In this document: positions 59,756-64,000 of the stretch, piece by piece
Numbering within the stretch: the stretch's first letter is position 1
How the letters are laid out: each line of letters begins with the position of its first letter
From: Armatimonadota bacterium
Lineage (GTDB): Bacteria > Armatimonadota > Fimbriimonadia > Fimbriimonadales > Fimbriimonadaceae
NCBI GenBank assembly: GCA_020161505.1
Contig: JAIUNY010000008.1
Span: 1 to 64,000 of the forward strand
Direction of reading: 5' to 3'
DNA: 64,000 bases
Notes under the pieces: generated by a model
What the model was told of the DNA's origin: nothing
The model's input: the letters and a program-made list of their open reading frames with translations, nothing else
Databases searched by the model: none
Position numbers and translations under genes: made by a program

Positions 59756-62437
59756 ATGGCCGCGAAGAAGCCGTCACGCGCGAAAGCTGACTCCACCGAA
59801 CCCTCAACTTCATCGAGCAGGCAGCTCACCGAATCTGATCTGAAGCGACTTCCCTGGCGATCCGTTGGCCCCGCCATCATGGGCGGACGAATCAGCGACA
59901 TGGCTTTCGCTCCCGGCGACACCAAGACGTTTTATCTCGCCTATGCCACGGGTGGGGTCTGGAAAACCAAGAACCGAGGCACCACCTTCTCCCCCATCTT
60001 CGACAAAGAAGAAACCGCCGCCATCGGCAGTATCGCCGTCTGCGATGCCCCCGCCGACTGGAGCGGATGGGACAAAGACACCAAGAAGCCCGATCGCCTC
60101 GAAAAGGGCAAAGGCAAGATCATTTGGGTCGGCACGGGCGAGGGCAACGGTCGGAACAGTTCCAGCTGGGGCAACGGCGTTTATCGAAGCACCAACTCCG
60201 GCGCAACGTGGAAGCACTGCGGCCTCGCCGAAACCCATGACATCCCGCGTCTGGCCGTCCACCCCAGCGATCCCGACACCTGCTACGTTGCCGGCCTCGG
60301 TCGTCTTTGGGGACGAAACAAAGAACGCGGCGTCTACAAAACCACCGATGGCGGCGTCACCTGGGAGTTGGTTCTGCATCTGGATGAGAACACGGGTTGC
60401 TGCGACGTCTGCCTCGACCCGAAGAATCCCGACACGATCTTCGCCGCGATGTACGACCGGCTGAGATCACCCTACAGCTTCCACAGCGGCGGCCCCAAGG
60501 GAGGCATCTTCAAGAGCACCGACGGGGGCAAAACCTGGAAGCAGCTCAGCAAAGGGCTCCCCAAGCAAACCGGCCGAATTGGCCTCGATATCTTCCCCGG
60601 CGACACCAGCAAGCTCATCGCCGTCGTCGAAGCCACCGAAGAAGGCGCGAACTCGATCCGCGACGATCGAATGCGCGGCGGCGGAGTCTTCCGCAGCGAT
60701 GATAGCGGAGAAACGTGGCGACGATGCTCCCACCGATCCCCGCGGGCGTTCTACTTCAGCAAAATCAAGTTCGACTCGCAAGACGATCAGCGGATCTACA
60801 TGCTCGGCTGGACAACCGAAATCAGCAACGATGGCGGTGCCACCTTCCACGGCGGATGGGGAGACATCCTCCACGCCGACCACCACGCCATCCTGGTAAG
60901 TCCCACCGATCCAACCCATATCATCGTCGGAACCGACGGCGGGGTCTACCAAACCTTCGACAAGGGCGAAAACTGGGACTTCCTCAACACCATGGCTGTC
61001 GGGCAGTTCTACAACATCACCCTCGACAACTGTGAGCCGTACCGCATCATCGGCGGCCTCCAAGACAACGGAACCTGGCTCTGGCCGAGTTCGAACCCGG
61101 TCCGAGAGGCCCCCGAAGACAAAGCCGCCAAGACACCCGTCACCGGACTCACGAACTCGGAAGTTCAGTTCGTCAACTGGGGTGATGGTTTCCACGCTGA
61201 CTTCGACCCCGAAGATCCAGATGTGGTCTATGCCGAGTGGCAAGGCGGAAATCTCACCCGAGTCAACCTGCGCACCGGAGAAAAGCGCTGGCTCATCCCA
61301 GAAGCCCGAGAGGGGCAGCCCAAGTATCGCTACAACTGGAACGCACCGTTCTTCGTCAGCGTCCACGCCCCGCACCCGATCTACCACGCCGCTCAGTGCG
61401 TCTTCCGCATGAAGGCGCAAGGCGACAAATGGGAGCAAATCTCGGATGATCTCACCACCAAGAACCCGGACAAAATGGCCACGGCAGGTTCAGCAGCGGA
61501 ATACTACTGCACCCTGGTCAGCCTCACGGAATCTCCTCTGAAGGCGGGACTGCTCTGGGCAGGATCCGACGACGGCTTGATCCACGTCACCCAAGATGGC
61601 GGAAAATCTTGGTCGAACGTGACCCCACCGCTGGTGAATGGTCGCTATGTCAGCCGACTCCACGCCAGTGCCCACGCCGAAGGCCGATGCTACGCAAGCA
61701 TCGACGGACACCGCAGCAACGACATGGATCCCCTCGTCCTCGTCACCGATGACTTCGGGAAATCATGGCGCGAGATCACGGGAGATCTACCGAAGGGCCG
61801 CAGTGTGATGGTGATCCGGGAGGACGACGCGAACGAGAATCTGCTCTATTGCGGCACGGAAATGGCCTGTTTCCTCAGTCTGAACCGGGGCGAAACGTGG
61901 GTCAAGATGCATGGAAAGGCGCTTCCCACCGTACCGGTCTATGACATCAAGCAGCACAAGCGCGACCGAGATCTCGTCCTTGGCACCCACGGGCGCAGCG
62001 TCTACGTGCTCGATGATGCCCACTGGCTCGGCGAACTCACCGATGAGATCCTTGGCAAGGCTCTCCACCTTTTCTCCATCCGAGACGTCAAACCGCGCTG
62101 GAAGCTCGGCTACAACGGCCTCTGGTCGCACAAGCTCTTCCGCGCGCCGAATGCCCCCGCGGGCGTTCGCATCGACTACTGGATCACCGAATACACCGGC
62201 GATGAAGTCTCGATCACCATCGAAAATGAAAAGGGCTTGGTGATGAAGAAACTCGGCGGTGGCAACGCCCCGGGCTACAACCGAGTCACCTGGAACCTGG
62301 AGCCGGATGAGTGGCACCGCCTCGCGGATCAAAGCGAAGAGATGTTCATGAACACCTTCCACTGCCGCCCAGGTGTCTACAAAGTCAAGCTCAAAATGGG
62401 TGATCACTCAGCCGAGGGGACGTTCACGATTCGATAA
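59756..62437 (+). CDS. BNR-repeat (sortilin/VPS10-like) propeller protein
   Basis: An 893-residue protein with repeated BNR/Asp-box motifs of the S-x-D-x-G-x-T-W type, such as STNSGATWKHC, TTDGGVTWELV, STDGGKTWKQL, SDDSGETWRRC and TQDGGKSWSNV. They indicate a beta-propeller of six to eight blades. No N-terminal signal: the start is Lys/Ser-rich (MAAKKPSRAKADSTEPSTSS). A C-terminal beta domain (IRDVKPRWKLGYNGLW, CRPGVYKVKLKMGD) follows, as in family members annotated as glycosyl hydrolase or VPS10-type. Enzyme activity is not shown. Ends 24 bp before a convergent gene. Confidence 0.85.
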   Translation: MAAKKPSRAKADSTEPSTSSSRQLTESDLKRLPWRSVGPAIMGGRISDMAFAPGDTKTFYLAYATGGVWKTKNRGTTFSPIFDKEETAAIGSIAVCDAPADWSGWDKDTKKPDRLEKGKGKIIWVGTGEGNGRNSSSWGNGVYRSTNSGATWKHCGLAETHDIPRLAVHPSDPDTCYVAGLGRLWGRNKERGVYKTTDGGVTWELVLHLDENTGCCDVCLDPKNPDTIFAAMYDRLRSPYSFHSGGPKGGIFKSTDGGKTWKQLSKGLPKQTGRIGLDIFPGDTSKLIAVVEATEEGANSIRDDRMRGGGVFRSDDSGETWRRCSHRSPRAFYFSKIKFDSQDDQRIYMLGWTTEISNDGGATFHGGWGDILHADHHAILVSPTDPTHIIVGTDGGVYQTFDKGENWDFLNTMAVGQFYNITLDNCEPYRIIGGLQDNGTWLWPSSNPVREAPEDKAAKTPVTGLTNSEVQFVNWGDGFHADFDPEDPDVVYAEWQGGNLTRVNLRTGEKRWLIPEAREGQPKYRYNWNAPFFVSVHAPHPIYHAAQCVFRMKAQGDKWEQISDDLTTKNPDKMATAGSAAEYYCTLVSLTESPLKAGLLWAGSDDGLIHVTQDGGKSWSNVTPPLVNGRYVSRLHASAHAEGRCYASIDGHRSNDMDPLVLVTDDFGKSWREITGDLPKGRSVMVIREDDANENLLYCGTEMACFLSLNRGETWVKMHGKALPTVPVYDIKQHKRDRDLVLGTHGRSVYVLDDAHWLGELTDEILGKALHLFSIRDVKPRWKLGYNGLWSHKLFRAPNAPAGVRIDYWITEYTGDEVSITIENEKGLVMKKLGGGNAPGYNRVTWNLEPDEWHRLADQSEEMFMNTFHCRPGVYKVKLKMGDHSAEGTFTIR

Positions 62438-62461
62438 ATAGAATGTGTTGATACCTATTTA

Positions 62462-64000
62462 TCAAGGAAACCGAAAAATCCTCATTGCTTGCGTGCGAAT
62501 TTCTTCCTCGTAAGCTGTAATAACTTCACTTGGTAGCCATTTCCTCATGTGTTCGCAGTCCAAACCTTCGCTGCGATCCTGTCGGATACGAGTCAGCTGA
62601 TCTAGGGCGTCCATTCCGACTTGCCGCATTCGTTCCAGTCTATCAGACGCCCACTCGGTCGTCTCGGTCGTCTGGCTTATCCGCTTCTCCAGGAAAATGT
62701 ACGCGTCAATGTATGCTTCCAGGATAGTGGCAAAGCGGTAACCATCAATACGAATAATCTTCGACGCCATAATCAGACACCTCTCAATTTCGGTATCAGC
62801 TAGCGGCAATGCTGCTCCCGGACTTATCCATGGAAGCTCGGCTAGTTCTTTCGTCGGGTCAGCCCACAGGCTCAATGCCATCGTCCGCATCCTTCTTTCT
62901 AGGTATACGCCAGACCATAATACGCTTCGCCGCCGCTCTTGCAAGAGCGGCGCAGCCCGATCAAGGTGTCTTTGAGCGTCAGCGCAAAGTGATCGCAGCC
63001 GATTGATTTCCTCGACGGGAGGGGAAAAGAGCCGCTTGTCTCCTCTACCCGACCAGAACGACTTAATCCAGCTACCGACCGGTACGAGGGGCGAACCATG
63101 ACCAAGGGTTACCGCAGTCGAAGAAGCGCGCGTAAGCGCATCCTCACCACGAAGAATTTCAACTACTGCGTAATCAGCCTGCGTCTTGATACCCAGCTCC
63201 TCACCAAGCAGACCCTCTGCTTCCTCGAGGTAGCCAAGCGGGGTCAGCCTGTCATCCCGAACAACTTGAGCAGCTACGATGCTCGTTTGCAAAAGTAACC
63301 TAGCATGAGTCAAGGTAACCGCCGACACGTCTAAGCTTTCCTCACTTGCCCGCGTGTACGCGTCATGGACGGATGCAATTCCATTCAGGGTCGCCTGCTC
63401 CGCCGCTTCTAGCGCAGTATGAACTTCGGGCGCATATCTCGGATACCCTAGTCGTACTAATCGCCCCAAGGCGCCTAGCTTCTGCAACCACAGCTCGGCC
63501 TCCAGCTCGTATGCTCTCGCTAGCTGTTGACAGTCATTTGTTTGCTTGGCAATCTCTATCGCGCTTTTGATCTGCTTCAAGGCTGGATCGAAACTGCGGG
63601 CAGCAATATGTAGCATGCCACACCACCTGTACCAGCGTGCGGTCGCGTGAGATGAACTCGGATTTATCTTTCCGGCTTCACGTTGTTTCTTATACTTCCG
63701 CTCTAGTTTGTCTACCGACTTAAGCGGCATATCGGACAGCCGCCTCAGAACAAACTGGCTATTAAAAGCCATGACATCATAGCCTCCCTCGCGTGCCAAA
63801 GCCCTCTTAGTCTCCATTGCGGCACTTCTAAAACGCTGAACAGCATGTGTTACCTCACTACTTGAACAACTATTGGATATGTCTTCAGCCTGCCGAATCA
63901 AACTATTAAGTTTCCGCATGTTACCGATCGCAACACCTTGCGTCTGAATGAGATAAGAATTCCTCATCAGGAGCGACGCCGCCTGTTTTAGTAAGCCGAT
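62462..64000 (-). CDS. Helical-repeat (TPR-like) protein of unknown function, 5' end beyond the window
   Basis: The frame is open to the right edge; an internal ATG at 63967 would give 501 residues. Helix-rich with TPR-like pairs: HATARWYRWCGMLHIAARSF, ALKQIKSAIEIAKQTNDC and ARAYELEAELWLQKLGALG, then MRTMALSLWADPTKELAEL. No enzymatic motif. Base use differs strongly from the rest of the window: bases 63841-63900 are 26/60 GC (43%), while 60001-60060 are 39/60 (65%). This suggests recent gain and perhaps the edge of an accessory island. Function unknown. Confidence 0.65.
   Translation of the reverse strand: MGLLKQAASLLMRNSYLIQTQGVAIGNMRKLNSLIRQAEDISNSCSSSEVTHAVQRFRSAAMETKRALAREGGYDVMAFNSQFVLRRLSDMPLKSVDKLERKYKKQREAGKINPSSSHATARWYRWCGMLHIAARSFDPALKQIKSAIEIAKQTNDCQQLARAYELEAELWLQKLGALGRLVRLGYPRYAPEVHTALEAAEQATLNGIASVHDAYTRASEESLDVSAVTLTHARLLLQTSIVAAQVVRDDRLTPLGYLEEAEGLLGEELGIKTQADYAVVEILRGEDALTRASSTAVTLGHGSPLVPVGSWIKSFWSGRGDKRLFSPPVEEINRLRSLCADAQRHLDRAAPLLQERRRSVLWSGVYLERRMRTMALSLWADPTKELAELPWISPGAALPLADTEIERCLIMASKIIRIDGYRFATILEAYIDAYIFLEKRISQTTETTEWASDRLERMRQVGMDALDQLTRIRQDRSEGLDCEHMRKWLPSEVITAYEEEIRTQAMRIFRFP

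Overview
The window is a 64 kb piece of bacterial chromosome of about 60-65% GC with very dense coding, many 1-4 nt start/stop overlaps and unusually frequent GTG and TTG starts. The gene content suggests a member of the Armatimonadota, probably the Fimbriimonadia. This rests on DUF1559-type pseudopilins with the [13 protein letters not shown]...FPVFA N-terminus, three tandem pilT genes, a PEP-CTERM protein, a flagellar block and many exported proteins with no clear family. It is an inference from family content only. No rRNA, CRISPR array, transposase or phage gene was seen.

Layout. 1-3.4 kb (minus): a DsbD-type disulfide reductase cut by the left edge, a separate exported DsbD-alpha-like domain overlapping it, and a lone sdhB. 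3.4-8.1 kb (plus): a WecG/TagA glycosyltransferase, a PduO-type cobalamin adenosyltransferase and a LolA-like exported protein in one overlapping run, then feoA-feoB and a Cys-rich FeoB partner. 8.2-9.6 kb (minus): nusG, secE and greA. 9.7-15.5 kb (plus): an exported membrane protein, three pilT paralogues, metX and a single-domain response regulator. 15.6-15.8 kb: tRNA-Asp and tRNA-Phe.

15.8-25.4 kb holds mixed housekeeping genes: a tandem DUF4240-like protein, rpmB, two membrane proteins, aroA-cmk, a YgfZ-type protein, two exported unknowns, a dolichol-phosphate-mannose-synthase-like glycosyltransferase and pyrC. 25.4-29.7 kb (minus) has era directly behind a 1,109-residue protein in which a glycosidase-like barrel lies between disordered arms. 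30-34.1 kb is a flagellar hook block: fliK, flgD, a TIGR02530-type gene and flgE. 34.2-48.2 kb carries an exported 738-residue unknown, DinB, PEP-CTERM, MmgE/PrpD, lysS, an MsbA-like ABC exporter, a pair of related membrane-anchored helical proteins and glyA.

48.2-62.4 kb is the most accessory-looking stretch: a lipoprotein, bioY overlapping a pseudopilin, a xylose-isomerase-like barrel, a GntR/LacI-type regulator with a clear multi-half-site operator and overlapping a second pseudopilin, two tiny membrane or lipid-anchored peptides, two exported caspase-like proteases 10 bp apart (one with a WD40-type propeller), galM and a BNR-repeat protein. From about 62.45 kb GC falls sharply and a helical-repeat protein runs off the right edge, which suggests the border of an acquired segment.

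The best candidates for new biology are the double-caspase operon with its secreted neighbours, the regulator-pseudopilin unit, the barrel protein joined to era, and the paired membrane-helical proteins. All homology calls come from reading motifs by eye, without database searches.
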